From the NCBI GenBank assembly GCA_904399395.1, contig CAJFPJ010000069.1:1-64000 (forward strand): a stretch of 64,000 nucleotides of DNA, read 5' to 3'. Below, one piece after another: positions 1 through 9,235 of the stretch. The notes beneath the pieces were generated by a model. It searched no databases and was not told the origin of the DNA. It worked only from the letters and a program-made list of their open reading frames with translations. This stretch comes from an uncultured Clostridia bacterium (GTDB lineage: Bacteria; Bacillota; Clostridia; Oscillospirales; Acutalibacteraceae). Both the position numbers and the translations under genes were made by a program. Position 1 is the first letter of the stretch. Each line of letters opens with the position of its first letter.

Positions 1-1974
1 AACGTATACCGCCGCATGAACGAGATCCCCTATGACTGGGGCACCGCCGTTAACGTGCAGGCCATGGTATTCGGCAACTCCGGCGACCGTTCCGGCACAG
101 GCGTTGCTTTCACCCGTAACCCCGCCACCGGCGAAAGAAAGCTCTTCGGCGAATATCTGATCAACGCTCAGGGCGAGGACGTTGTGGCCGGCGTGCGCAC
201 TCCCTCCCCCATCGCTCATCTGCAGGAGCAGATGCCCGAGGTTTATGAGCAGTTTGCCCAGATCGCAGACCGCCTTGAGAAGCATTATAAGGACATGCAG
301 GACATGGAGTTCACCATCGAAAACGGCAAGCTCTATATGCTGCAGACCCGTAACGGCAAGCGCACCGCTGCCGCCGCTCTGAAGATTGCCGTCGACCTGG
401 TGGACGAAGGCATGATCGACGAGGAAGAGGCTGTTCTCCGCGTAGAGCCCAAGCAGCTGGATTCCCTGCTGCATCCCCAGTTCGATGCTGAGGCCGTTAA
501 GAAGGCTGAAGTTATCGGCAAGGGCCTGGCTGCTTCCCCCGGAGCTGCCTGCGGCAAAGTGGTCTTCACCGCTGACGACGCCAAGGCCTGGCATGAAAAT
601 GGCGAAAAGGTCGTTCTTGTCCGTCTGGAAACCTCCCCTGAGGATATCGAGGGCATGCAGGTGGCCGAAGGCATCCTGACTGTCCGCGGCGGCATGACCT
701 CTCACGCTGCTGTTGTGGCCCGCGGCATGGGCACCTGCTGTGTTTCCGGCTGCGGTGAAATCACCGTGGACTATGAGAACAAGCAGTTCACCCTGGGCGG
801 CAAGGTTTACAAAGAGGGCGATTATATCTCCATCGACGGCTCCACCGGCAACATCTACGGCGAAGCCATCCCCACCGCTCCTGCTTCCATTTCCGGCGAC
901 TTCGGCCGCTTCATGGGCTGGGCGGATAAATTCCGTAAGCTGCAGGTATACACCAATGCAGATACCCCCCGCGACGCTGCTCAGGCTAAGTCCTTCGGTG
1001 CAGAAGGTATCGGCCTCTGCCGCACCGAGCATATGTTCTTCGAAGCGGACCGCATCAAGGCTGTTCGTGAAATGATCGTTGCCAAGGACGTGGAAGCCCG
1101 CAAGGCTGCCCTGGCTAAGGTTCTGCCCTATCAGCAGGGTGACTTCGAGGCTCTCTATGAAGTGATGGAAGGCCGCCCGGTTACCATCCGCTTCCTGGAT
1201 CCCCCGCTCCACGAGTTCCTCCCCACTAAGGAAGAGGACATCGTTGAGATTGCAGGCGAGCTGAACATTTCTGTGGACGAGCTGAAGAATGTTATCGCCG
1301 GCCTCCACGAGTTCAACCCCATGATGGGTCACCGTGGCTGCCGTCTGGCTGTTTCCTATCCGGAAATTGCTGAGATGCAGACCACCGCTGTGATCAACGC
1401 CGCCATCAACGTGACCAAGAAGACCGGCACCGCCGTGAAGCCTCTGATCATGATCCCGCTGGTGGGCGAAGTGAAAGAGCTCAAATATGTGAAGGACGTT
1501 GTTACCGCTACCGCCGACAAGCTCATTGCCGAGGCTGGTATCGACATGAAGTATGAAGTGGGCACCATGATCGAGATCCCCCGTGCGGCTCTCACCGCCG
1601 ACGAGATCGCCGAGGAGGCCGAATTCTTCAGCTTTGGCACCAACGACCTGACTCAGATGACCTTCGGCTTCAGCCGTGACGATGCAGGCAAGTTCCTGGA
1701 TTATTACTATGAGAAGAAGATCTACGAGTCCGATCCCTTCGCACATCTGGATCAGAAGGGCGTGGGCAAGCTGGTCAAGATGGCTGCCGAGCTGGGCCGT
1801 AAGACCCGCCCCGACATCCACTTGGGCATCTGCGGCGAGCATGGCGGCGACCCGACTTCCGTTGAGTTCTGCCATAATGTAGGCCTGAACTACGTCTCCT
1901 GCAGCCCCTTCCGCGTGCCGATCGCACGTCTGGCTGCTGCACAGGCTGCTGTTAAGGAAAAGAGAGCGAAATAA
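1..1974 (+). CDS. ppdK: Pyruvate, phosphate dikinase, C-terminal part (5' end outside window)
   Basis: Interconverts pyruvate, ATP and phosphate with PEP, AMP and pyrophosphate; in Clostridia it is a central glycolytic/gluconeogenic enzyme of the cytosol. The frame is open from base 1, so about 657 residues are visible of a family length near 875 and roughly the first 220 residues lie upstream. Visible blocks are the end of the ATP-grasp domain (TGVAFTRNPATGE), the phosphohistidine swivelling domain with GGMTSHAAVVARGMG carrying the catalytic His, and the PEP-binding TIM barrel ending in GICGEHGGDP with the catalytic Cys. The first in-window ATG at 16 is internal. Codon use is strongly biased (GGC, AAG, CTG), as in araA and araB, which suggests high expression. 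A terminator follows at 2025. Confidence 0.97.
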   Translation, partial: NVYRRMNEIPYDWGTAVNVQAMVFGNSGDRSGTGVAFTRNPATGERKLFGEYLINAQGEDVVAGVRTPSPIAHLQEQMPEVYEQFAQIADRLEKHYKDMQDMEFTIENGKLYMLQTRNGKRTAAAALKIAVDLVDEGMIDEEEAVLRVEPKQLDSLLHPQFDAEAVKKAEVIGKGLAASPGAACGKVVFTADDAKAWHENGEKVVLVRLETSPEDIEGMQVAEGILTVRGGMTSHAAVVARGMGTCCVSGCGEITVDYENKQFTLGGKVYKEGDYISIDGSTGNIYGEAIPTAPASISGDFGRFMGWADKFRKLQVYTNADTPRDAAQAKSFGAEGIGLCRTEHMFFEADRIKAVREMIVAKDVEARKAALAKVLPYQQGDFEALYEVMEGRPVTIRFLDPPLHEFLPTKEEDIVEIAGELNISVDELKNVIAGLHEFNPMMGHRGCRLAVSYPEIAEMQTTAVINAAINVTKKTGTAVKPLIMIPLVGEVKELKYVKDVVTATADKLIAEAGIDMKYEVGTMIEIPRAALTADEIAEEAEFFSFGTNDLTQMTFGFSRDDAGKFLDYYYEKKIYESDPFAHLDQKGVGKLVKMAAELGRKTRPDIHLGICGEHGGDPTSVEFCHNVGLNYVSCSPFRVPIARLAAAQAAVKEKRAK

Positions 1975-2024
1975 GTTCCCTGCTCATTTCCACGAAAGAC
2001 AGCATATTAATATGTAAAAAGCAT

Positions 2025-2067
2025 CCCCGTACAATTTCCGATTGGAAATGTACGGGGGTTCTTTTTG
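2025..2067 (+). terminator. Intrinsic terminator after ppdK
   Basis: A near-perfect stem (CCCCGTACA-TTTCC paired with GGAAATGTACGGGG, GATT loop) is followed by TTCTTTTT. It lies 50 bases after the ppdK stop and ends that transcript. Confidence 0.9.
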
Positions 2068-2149
2068 CTTTTAAGCTTCTCATACCTTTTCTTTTTTTCT
2101 ATTTCCTCCTCTTTTCTGTTTATCTCTCCGTAAAACAATAGAAATATGA

Positions 2150-2178
2150 TTGTATTTTAATAATCCAAATGATAAAAT
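2150..2178 (+). promoter_or_regulatory. Candidate sigma-A promoter for the PP2C/ADPRH/kinase operon
   Basis: TTGTAT at 2150-2155 and TAAAAT at 2173-2178 are separated by 17 bases. It lies in the 335-base gap between ppdK and the phosphatase gene, which otherwise holds only the ppdK terminator. The leader to the ATG at 2310 would be about 125 bases. Judged only by similarity to the consensus. Confidence 0.5.
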
Positions 2179-2309
2179 TTATATATTCCGATCTTATTGG
2201 CGCTTATCCGCCGCCCATGTTGTAAACCACAGTAACCAGCGCGATACGCAGAATAAAGAGGAAAATCGGAAAATTTCTACCATATGTTGCGGGAAAAGGA
2301 GACTGCAGG

Positions 2310-3125
2310 ATGAATCTATATGTTTCCGCTTCTGTTATAAGCCATGTGGGGCAGGTTCGTACAAACAATGAGGATAATTTTTATCTCCAGGGGCATATCC
2401 GAGAAGATGTGGAACAAAAGGAAGCCCACTATACCTGTGACATTCCGGGAAACCGTTTTCTGGCAGCCGTGGCCGACGGCATGGGAGGCGAGGATTCTGG
2501 AGAACTGGCATCCCTTCTGGCCGTTAGAGCTTTGGAACCTTGCTCCTTCGAACAAATGGGAAAAACGGCCCAGATTTCCATCACCCGGGCGAATTCCCAC
2601 ATTTGTAACCAGATTAAGAAAAATGGCGGCAGACGTATGGGATCCACCCTAACTGCGCTATATATAGATGATGGAAGGGCTTTGTGCTGCAATATAGGGG
2701 ACAGCCGCTGTTATCTTCTGCGTGATGAAATGCTCACTCTGCTCTCTACGGACCACAACAGGGCCAAACGAATGGTAGAGCTTGGGGTGCTCACCCCAGA
2801 GCAAGCCGCCCGGCATCCAAGCCGTCATGAACTGACCCAATATCTGGGGATATTGGAAAAAGAGATGCTCATTCAACCTGCCTTCAGTGAAATCATAAAG
2901 CTGCAGCCCGGGGATATCTTGCTGCTTTGCAGCGATGGTCTTACCGACATGGTGTCAGAAAAGGATATTGCCGTCTGTCTGGCCAATGGCGGCACACCCG
3001 AACAGCAGGCGGCCGCTCTGCTGCAAATGGCTCTAGCGGCTGGAGGCAGAGACAATGTAACCGCACTGGTGGCAAAGGTGTGTAAAGATCCACATCCCCT
3101 GCTGCGCCGCATCTTCCCCGCATAA
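2310..3125 (+). CDS. PP2C-family serine/threonine protein phosphatase
   Basis: A 271-residue soluble PPM/PP2C phosphatase that removes phosphate from Ser/Thr of proteins; the natural partner is the kinase encoded two genes downstream. Metal-binding landmarks of the family are all present: E21-D22 in TNNEDN, D56-G57 in ADGMGG, GDSR near 130, D209-G210 in CSDGLTD, and D248-N249 in RDN. There is no signal peptide or membrane segment. The ATG at 2310 follows GAAAAGGAG. The gap to the next gene is 34 bases, with its own AGGAGG site, so the two are almost certainly co-transcribed. In better-known Firmicutes the equivalent pair is PrpC/PrkC (Stp/PknB), but here an ADP-ribosylglycohydrolase gene is inserted between phosphatase and kinase. 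Confidence 0.93.
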   Translation: MNLYVSASVISHVGQVRTNNEDNFYLQGHIREDVEQKEAHYTCDIPGNRFLAAVADGMGGEDSGELASLLAVRALEPCSFEQMGKTAQISITRANSHICNQIKKNGGRRMGSTLTALYIDDGRALCCNIGDSRCYLLRDEMLTLLSTDHNRAKRMVELGVLTPEQAARHPSRHELTQYLGILEKEMLIQPAFSEIIKLQPGDILLLCSDGLTDMVSEKDIAVCLANGGTPEQQAAALLQMALAAGGRDNVTALVAKVCKDPHPLLRRIFPA

Positions 3126-3159
3126 AAACAACCGCGGTAAAACAGGAGGAGCGCATACA

Positions 3160-4368
3160 ATGAACGAAAACCTGCATTCCAATCACATAAACGGCGAGCT
3201 GTTTCAAAAGGCGGCCGGCAAATTCTCCCCCGATAGTACCACGTCTGTTGAGGACGCTAATCCATCTGGGAAGTTGGCACGAAAAGCGGATCAAACCGCC
3301 AGTGCAATGAATACAGAATCTGCGGCCGGAACACCAAACAGCCAGCAGGAGAATACGCTCAGCCGTTACCGCGGCTGCCTCTTAGGGGGTGCGGTGGGAG
3401 ACGCCCTGGGGTATCCTGTGGAATTTATGAAAGAAGACGCTATTTGGGCCAGATACGGATCAAAAGGGATCCGGACACTCTCCCAGGCCGGCGTTCCCGC
3501 CCCCATCTCCGATGACACACAGATGACGCTCTTTGCTGCCAATGCTTTGATCTATTCCAAAAAGCAAGGCAAAAGTCTCTCAGAAAGCTTATGGTTAGCC
3601 TACCGGGAATGGCTGGGCACTCAGGGGGACAAGAGCCGCATGGATGACCCGGCGCACCCCAAAATGTGGATTTATGGCGATAAGCGGCTTCATGCCCGCC
3701 GGGCTCCGGGAAATACCTGCCTGCACGCCATACGCACCAGCCCGGAGGGCGGCACAATGCATCAGCCTGTGAACAACAGCAAAGGCTGCGGCACCGTCAT
3801 GCGGGCGGCTCCTTTTGGGCTGGCCATATCCGCTGCAGCCGCTCAGGGCAACGGCAGCGCCAATGTCTACAACATGGCTGCCTGCGATGCCGCCCTGACA
3901 CATGGGCATGAAATGGCATGGGCAAGCTCCGGCATACTGGCACAGATTCTCTTCGAGATCGTGCAGCAGCATCCGCAGCGGGATTACGCATTGCAGGATG
4001 CTATTGCAAAAACAGGAGGGCCCGGCGATAAAAAGATCCGAAACCTGTTGGACAGAGCTGTTTCGCTGGCGCTTACCCCTTCCGTCTCCGATTTGGAAGG
4101 CATCCACAGATTGGGAGAGGGCTGGGTGGCGGAGGAAGCCCTGGCTATCGCTATTTTCTGCGCCGTACGGTATCAAAACGACTTTTCCGCCGCCATCCGA
4201 GCGGCTGTTAACCATAAGGGAGACAGCGATTCAACCGGCGCCGTCTGCGGCAACATTCTCGGCGCCTGGCTGGGGAAAGAGGCAGTGGAAGAGGCCTTTG
4301 ACCTCCGCAATCTGGAATTGCGAGACGTAATTGAGAAAATAGCCGATCAGTTGTTTGACACAGTATAA
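3160..4368 (+). CDS. ADP-ribosylglycohydrolase (DraG/ARH family)
   Basis: A 402-residue protein of the family that cleaves ADP-ribose from modified proteins or nucleic acids using two metal ions. Residues 1-66 are polar and low in complexity and look like an added flexible tail. The catalytic fold begins at residue 69 with RYRGCLLGGAVGDALGYP (D81), followed by the metal-binding SDDT (D118, D119, T120), the NNSKGCGTVMRA loop near 205-215, and GDSDSTGAVCG (D355, D357). All key acidic residues are kept, so an active enzyme is expected. The start ATG has an AGGAGG ribosome binding site. The position between a PP2C phosphatase and a Ser/Thr kinase suggests it acts in the same signalling circuit; its substrate is unknown and no ADP-ribosyltransferase gene is visible nearby. 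Confidence 0.92.
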   Translation: MNENLHSNHINGELFQKAAGKFSPDSTTSVEDANPSGKLARKADQTASAMNTESAAGTPNSQQENTLSRYRGCLLGGAVGDALGYPVEFMKEDAIWARYGSKGIRTLSQAGVPAPISDDTQMTLFAANALIYSKKQGKSLSESLWLAYREWLGTQGDKSRMDDPAHPKMWIYGDKRLHARRAPGNTCLHAIRTSPEGGTMHQPVNNSKGCGTVMRAAPFGLAISAAAAQGNGSANVYNMAACDAALTHGHEMAWASSGILAQILFEIVQQHPQRDYALQDAIAKTGGPGDKKIRNLLDRAVSLALTPSVSDLEGIHRLGEGWVAEEALAIAIFCAVRYQNDFSAAIRAAVNHKGDSDSTGAVCGNILGAWLGKEAVEEAFDLRNLELRDVIEKIADQLFDTV

Positions 4369-4600
4369 GGAAGAATTTCCTGAAAAAATGCTGGTTTCAG
4401 TCCCCCGGGAAGGATTTTCCAAATTGCTCAGAGCAAAGCCCTTGGCTTCTCTGCTTTCTGTGGCGCCTGACGTCCAGCTGGGGAAAACTATGCCGGCAAG
4501 ATGTCCTTATGCGGCCGGGGTTCTGAAATTTGCCGGATACATCAAGCAGCCTGTGCTTATGTGCGTATATGCATTTTACTTTATAGAAGGTGGGAGAACG

Positions 4601-7450
4601 ATGGATATAAACTACTATAAACAATACGAACCTGTCTTCGGCGCCTGGAAGATCACCCGTCTTATCGGCGAGGGCAGTTTCGGCAAAGTTTTCGAGATGG
4701 AACGGGAAGACTTCGGTATTACCTATAAGGCTGCTCTGAAAGCCATTACGGTTCCGGCAAATCAAAGCGAATTGCGGGAAGTGATGGCCGAAGGAATGGA
4801 CGAAGCCAGCATCCGCACATATTTCGGCAGCTTTGTGCAGGATCTTGTAAAAGAATTCGCCCTGATGAGCAAGCTCAAAGGCAACAGCAATGTGGTCAGC
4901 TATGAAAACCATCAGGTTATCGAGCACAGGGACGGTATCGGCTGGGATATCCTCATCCAGATGGAACTGCTGACGCCTCTGAATAAATATACCCGCACGC
5001 ACGCCGTCACCCGGCAGGACGTGATCAAGCTGGGAATCGATTTGTGCAAAGCGCTGGAACTCTGCCAGAAATACAATATTATCCACCGGGATGTAAAGCC
5101 CGAGAATATTTTCATCTCAGAAGTGGGAGATTTTAAGCTGGGTGATTTCGGTATCGCCCGGACAGTGGAAAAAACCACAAGCGGTCTTTCCAAAAAAGGC
5201 ACCTATACCTATATGGCTCCGGAGGTCTATAAGGGGGAGCCCTATGGCTCTACAGTGGATATTTACTCCCTGGGGATTGTGCTCTATCGTCTGCTCAACG
5301 GCAGCCGCACCCCCTTCCTGCCTGCCGCCCCGGCTCTCATCACCCACGCGGACCGGGAAAACGCCCTTGTGAAACGATTTTCCGGCGTTCCCATTCCTCC
5401 TCCCTGCCATGGGGAAGGAAGGCTGGCGGAAATTGTACTGAAAGCCTGCGCGTATAATCCGAAGGAACGCTATTCCAGCCCCATGCAGATGCGGCAGGAG
5501 CTGGAAGCCATTCTCTATAACCGGGAAGAGCAGCCGTACATCTACCCGGAAGGGGATAACGTCCCTCAGGATTCCCTGCGGTATGCGGGAAGCAGCACAA
5601 CCTCCCCCTCTGTGCCGCCTGTTCCATCCGTTTCGCCTGAACAGGCCGGGCCGGAGCCTTACCCGGCTCCAGGTGGAGAAAAGAGCGGCTTCAACAATGC
5701 CAACAGTACGATCCATATTTTCGGAGATACGGCAACCGCCTTTCTGGGGCCGGAGCAACGGGACGCCACTGTGGCTGCCGTCAATGATTTTACCCGGATA
5801 TCCCCTCCGCCGGCGCCTTCTCCTTCGCCTTCGCCGGAAACGTCTCCGGCTCAGACGGTTCCCAGCAAAAAAAAGAGCTCTGCAAAGCTCTGGATAGGCC
5901 TCGGCTCAGGTATTGGGGCGGCATGTCTGCTTGCCATACTTCTGACGGTCGTATTCTTTCTGCAGAATGCTTCCGTCCCGGCGGCTTCTCCCTCTTCAAA
6001 AACAGAACAAAATGGGAGCGCACATACGGATACGGAAGCAAACAACCCTGTTCCGGCGGAAAACTATCTGGAGACCGTCAAAGACGAAGAGGGCCGAATC
6101 CTGCAGTATCCCGTTTTCAATTACGACGGATCCGTTTCCTATACAGTGTATGAATACGACGATCAGGGCAACCGGGTGCGCTACCGCACATTCAATCTCC
6201 TCGGCGAGCTGGAAGAGGAAACCGTAAATGAATTTGACAGCAACAACAAATGCATCGGGAGAAAGAGATACGACGGCGATGGAAACTTGACGTCCTACGA
6301 TGAGAACACCTTCCAAAACGGAAAGCTTTCCCGGTCGGATACATACGACTCCTCCGGCCGGCTAACCGGATATTCGCTGTATGAAGAATATGACGGCCAG
6401 GGCCGCAACAACAAATTTTCCCATTATGCACCGGACGGCTCTTTAGTAGCTTCCTATGTATATGAGCGCGATTCCGAGGGGCGTATCCTGAAAAGCTCCT
6501 ATTCCGATGAAACAGGCTTCTCGTCATCCGTTGTATCGGAATACGACAGCCAGGGCCTTCTCCTGACGGATACGAACTATAATGCAGAGGGAAACATTCA
6601 ATCGGTAAGCGAATACGATGAACTGGGCCGGACTATAAAATACACCTCATATAATAAAAAAGGAAAGCCCAGCCAGGTAACAGAATCCATATACGATGAA
6701 AAAGGGTTCCGTACCCGGCAAAACGAATTGGACGGCAGCGGTCATCTGCAGCAGTTCACCCAGTACACATATAATGAACGGGGAAAGCGTTCAACCGAAG
6801 CCCGCTATTCCGAAAACAATATTCTTTCCTATGAAGTAACATATGATGACCACGGAAATGAGATAAAGACTTCATATTACGATGACGACGGCGCCCTGAG
6901 CTCCTATAGCCAGTCTGAATATGACGAGGACGGAACCAAAATCAAAGGCAGCTCCTACCGGGCGGACGGCACCCTATCCTCGGCTACCGAGTATGCAGAG
7001 GGCCGCGCCTTCAAAGTCAGTTACTATACTGCAGAAGGCCAATTGAATTTCTATACAGAATATGAATATAATGAGGACGGAAAGCGCATAAAAGACAGCA
7101 CCTATGAAAGCGACGGAACGCTGAGATCCTATACCCTGTCTGAATATGATACGAACGGCGACATCGCCAAGGAAACCGACTACCGGGCAGACGGCACCGT
7201 TTCCAGCATCTCTGAGTATATGGAAAATTATACCATTGCAAAAGAAAGTTATTATAACGAAAAGGGTCAGCTGGATTCCTATTGGGAATACGAATACGAA
7301 TACGATAAAAATGGATTCCACACGAAAACCAACATAAACATATATGAAGCCGACGGAACGCTGAGTAAATACGGCGTCATCCAATATGATGACAACGGCG
7401 ATTATGTGGACACCATCTGGTATAATCCGGACGGCACAAAACAGGAATAA
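4601..7450 (+). CDS. Transmembrane Ser/Thr protein kinase with YD-like repeat ectodomain
   Basis: About 949 residues. Residues 15-300 form a Hanks-type kinase: glycine loop GEGSFG (23-28), ATP lysine K47, catalytic HRDVKPEN with D164, then DFG and APE (YMAPE). A Pro/Ser-rich linker follows, then one hydrophobic helix at about 429-455. The rest (about 490-945) is a run of some twenty short Tyr/Asp/Gly repeats of the type EYDxxGRxxxxxxYxxDGxL, resembling YD/RHS or MORN-like repeats; topology would place it outside the cell. The frame is open from 4355 and overlaps the previous stop, but the start chosen is the ATG at 4601 after GAAGGTGGGAG, because the 82 upstream residues resemble no kinase and the domain begins right after 4601. 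PASTA repeats, usual for PrkC/PknB, are absent; the ectodomain may be a carbohydrate or surface sensor. Confidence 0.9.
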   Translation: MDINYYKQYEPVFGAWKITRLIGEGSFGKVFEMEREDFGITYKAALKAITVPANQSELREVMAEGMDEASIRTYFGSFVQDLVKEFALMSKLKGNSNVVSYENHQVIEHRDGIGWDILIQMELLTPLNKYTRTHAVTRQDVIKLGIDLCKALELCQKYNIIHRDVKPENIFISEVGDFKLGDFGIARTVEKTTSGLSKKGTYTYMAPEVYKGEPYGSTVDIYSLGIVLYRLLNGSRTPFLPAAPALITHADRENALVKRFSGVPIPPPCHGEGRLAEIVLKACAYNPKERYSSPMQMRQELEAILYNREEQPYIYPEGDNVPQDSLRYAGSSTTSPSVPPVPSVSPEQAGPEPYPAPGGEKSGFNNANSTIHIFGDTATAFLGPEQRDATVAAVNDFTRISPPPAPSPSPSPETSPAQTVPSKKKSSAKLWIGLGSGIGAACLLAILLTVVFFLQNASVPAASPSSKTEQNGSAHTDTEANNPVPAENYLETVKDEEGRILQYPVFNYDGSVSYTVYEYDDQGNRVRYRTFNLLGELEEETVNEFDSNNKCIGRKRYDGDGNLTSYDENTFQNGKLSRSDTYDSSGRLTGYSLYEEYDGQGRNNKFSHYAPDGSLVASYVYERDSEGRILKSSYSDETGFSSSVVSEYDSQGLLLTDTNYNAEGNIQSVSEYDELGRTIKYTSYNKKGKPSQVTESIYDEKGFRTRQNELDGSGHLQQFTQYTYNERGKRSTEARYSENNILSYEVTYDDHGNEIKTSYYDDDGALSSYSQSEYDEDGTKIKGSSYRADGTLSSATEYAEGRAFKVSYYTAEGQLNFYTEYEYNEDGKRIKDSTYESDGTLRSYTLSEYDTNGDIAKETDYRADGTVSSISEYMENYTIAKESYYNEKGQLDSYWEYEYEYDKNGFHTKTNINIYEADGTLSKYGVIQYDDNGDYVDTIWYNPDGTKQE

Positions 7451-7476
7451 ATCATCCGCTTAATCCGCAAAACTAT

Positions 7477-7515
7477 GAAAACACCCCTGCTTTTTATGAA
7501 AGCAGGGGTGTTTTC
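7477..7515. terminator. Bidirectional terminator between kinase and beta-helix genes
   Basis: Perfect stem AAAACACCCCTGCTTT / AAAGCAGGGGTGTTTT with a 4-5 base loop and T-runs on both strands. It separates the convergent kinase and beta-helix genes. Confidence 0.9.
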
Positions 7516-7562
7516 GTGTTTTCATATGGATGGGAATTTCTTTGGGAAGATAACGCCCGGGA

Positions 7563-8939
7563 TCAGGAGCGGTCTTTCTTCTTTTCCTTCGTCACCAGTG
7601 CCGCCAGACGTTCCCAATATTTCCAGCACCAATCCAGCCCTTCCGGCGCTGAGCCTTCCTCCGGGGCTTCCACTGCAAAGGGCACGCCCGGTTTCCCCTC
7701 CGAATCCTCCGGCAGGTTCTCCATGCTCCCATACCAGTTTCCCCGATAAAAAGAAGCTTTGAAGCCGCTTTCCGGCTCCTTCTCATAATCGAAAATATTG
7801 GAAAAGAAGCTGTGGGAACAGCCGGAATCCCTGGTGCAGACCTCCGGCATCTGCTCAAGTCCGCCAAAATAGTTTCCGTATATCTCAGCAGGCAGACCTT
7901 TATCCTCCCGGGTAATGGCCTTTTCATCACCGATGCTGATATTATAGCGCAAAATCGTTTTTCCGCATTCCTCATTATGGTTCAGGCCGATGCAGTCCAG
8001 CCAGAAGCCGCCTTTGTTCCCGTGGGTATAATTATATTGAAATACAGTATCGCCCGCCGTGCCCCAGTCGGTGTCGAAGGCAGAGCCATCCGCTTCAAAC
8101 AAAGCTGTCCTGGCCACCTCGTTGCGCTGGATAAGGGCATTCTCCGTAGCGCAGACCCAGACCCCCGCTATCAGCTGGGTATCCTTCAGATTCCCCAGCG
8201 CGCCCGCATCGAAACACCGGTTTCCGTCGATAAGCGGGGAAATGCAGTTGGCTACAATGATGCCGTCGCTGCCCGTGCGCTCGATCCGGTTGCCGCGCAC
8301 CACCACATGGGTATGATGGATATCGTTGATGAAATCCTCCTGCTGGTTTACACGGACGCCGCTGGTGTGCACATCGTGGACATAGTTCCCCTGGATCAGG
8401 ATATCGTGGAGATGGTCTTTTTCCGAAGTGCGGCCCGGGAAAGTCACATAGATACCCGAATTCCAGTACATGCTCTTATATACGCCCATGGCCCGGCGAT
8501 TCTCTCCGTTCACGTCCGTAACTTCACAGTTCAGGATAGAGATCCCCTCCGTGACGCCTCTTGCCTTTCCCCGTACGCATATCCCGCTGCGGATACCCCT
8601 TTCCTTCCCATGATTGGTAATTTTCAGTCCATCCGCTGTATAGAAGCTGACGCCGTCCAGAAAGAGGGACGCATAGCCGCCGTCTCCGGCAACCCAGGGC
8701 TTTTCCCCTTCTCCATAGCCTTCCAGGATTATGGGCGCGCCGAAGCAGCCATCCCCCTGAGGTCTGAGCATCTCATCCCACCGGCAGCCCCGGCGAAGCC
8801 TTACCCGGTCCCCCGGTTTAAGAGGCTCTGCATTCACCCTGGCCAGCGTCTTCCAAGCCGCCTCAGAGGATACGCCCTCGTTGCCGTCGCTTCCCATTTC
8901 TGCATCCACATAAAAGCATCTGCTCATATCTGTATTCAT
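7563..8939 (-). CDS. Right-handed parallel beta-helix protein, probable polysaccharide-active enzyme
   Basis: 458 residues. The N-terminus (CFYVDAEMGSDGNEGVS..AWKTL) is the DUF1565-like opening found in many bacterial beta-helix lyases and hydrolases, followed by periodic N/G/V/I-rich rungs (GITISNxxxx-type turns such as LKITNHG, ISILNCEV, ILIQGNYVHDV, VVVRGNRIERTGSDGIIV) that define a parallel beta-helix. Members act on pectin, xylan or related glycans as lyases, epimerases or hydrolases; I cannot assign the exact reaction. No signal peptide is seen, so it would work in the cytoplasm, like the other glycan enzymes here. The start ATG follows GAAAGGAG. It is monocistronic or follows the esterase gene upstream on the same strand. 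Confidence 0.75.
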   Translation of the reverse strand: MNTDMSRCFYVDAEMGSDGNEGVSSEAAWKTLARVNAEPLKPGDRVRLRRGCRWDEMLRPQGDGCFGAPIILEGYGEGEKPWVAGDGGYASLFLDGVSFYTADGLKITNHGKERGIRSGICVRGKARGVTEGISILNCEVTDVNGENRRAMGVYKSMYWNSGIYVTFPGRTSEKDHLHDILIQGNYVHDVHTSGVRVNQQEDFINDIHHTHVVVRGNRIERTGSDGIIVANCISPLIDGNRCFDAGALGNLKDTQLIAGVWVCATENALIQRNEVARTALFEADGSAFDTDWGTAGDTVFQYNYTHGNKGGFWLDCIGLNHNEECGKTILRYNISIGDEKAITREDKGLPAEIYGNYFGGLEQMPEVCTRDSGCSHSFFSNIFDYEKEPESGFKASFYRGNWYGSMENLPEDSEGKPGVPFAVEAPEEGSAPEGLDWCWKYWERLAALVTKEKKKDRS

Positions 8940-9095
8940 CTATATTCTCCTTTCAATTTGCCACAAACAGTATTTGCATCTTTAGCAAACTCGGTTCCTA
9001 CAGCACATTATACCTTTTCCCACTCTGGGGAGCAACCCAATATATCTGCCTCTATCACATATTTTCCACCGTCTGCTTTTTCATCTAAACAAAAG

Positions 9096-9130
9096 GGGAT
9101 TCCCCGGCGCCCACTGCGCCGGGGAATCCC
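9096..9130 (-). terminator. Intrinsic terminator downstream of the esterase gene
   Basis: A perfect 15-base-pair stem (arms 9096-9110 and 9116-9130, 5-base loop). Read on the minus strand it is followed by CTTTTGTTT. It lies about 105 bases beyond the esterase stop and separates that gene from the beta-helix gene. Confidence 0.8.
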
Positions 9131-9235
9131 TACAACCCCTTCCCCCAAATGGGGAAAACCTTTCAAGCCAGCCCCAAGAACCGGCTCGTGTTATGTCAGA
9201 ACGCCGAAAACCCGTCAGGTTCCCGATGGGATTCA

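Noticed and set aside
4355-4600. 82-residue N-terminal extension of the kinase
   Set aside because: The ATG at 4601 has a good ribosome binding site just before the kinase domain, and the extension overlaps the previous gene without its own site.
2310-7450. Type VI secretion regulatory module (PppA/PpkA-like)
   Set aside because: No TssA-M, Hcp, VgrG or FHA-domain gene is nearby and the organism appears Gram-positive.
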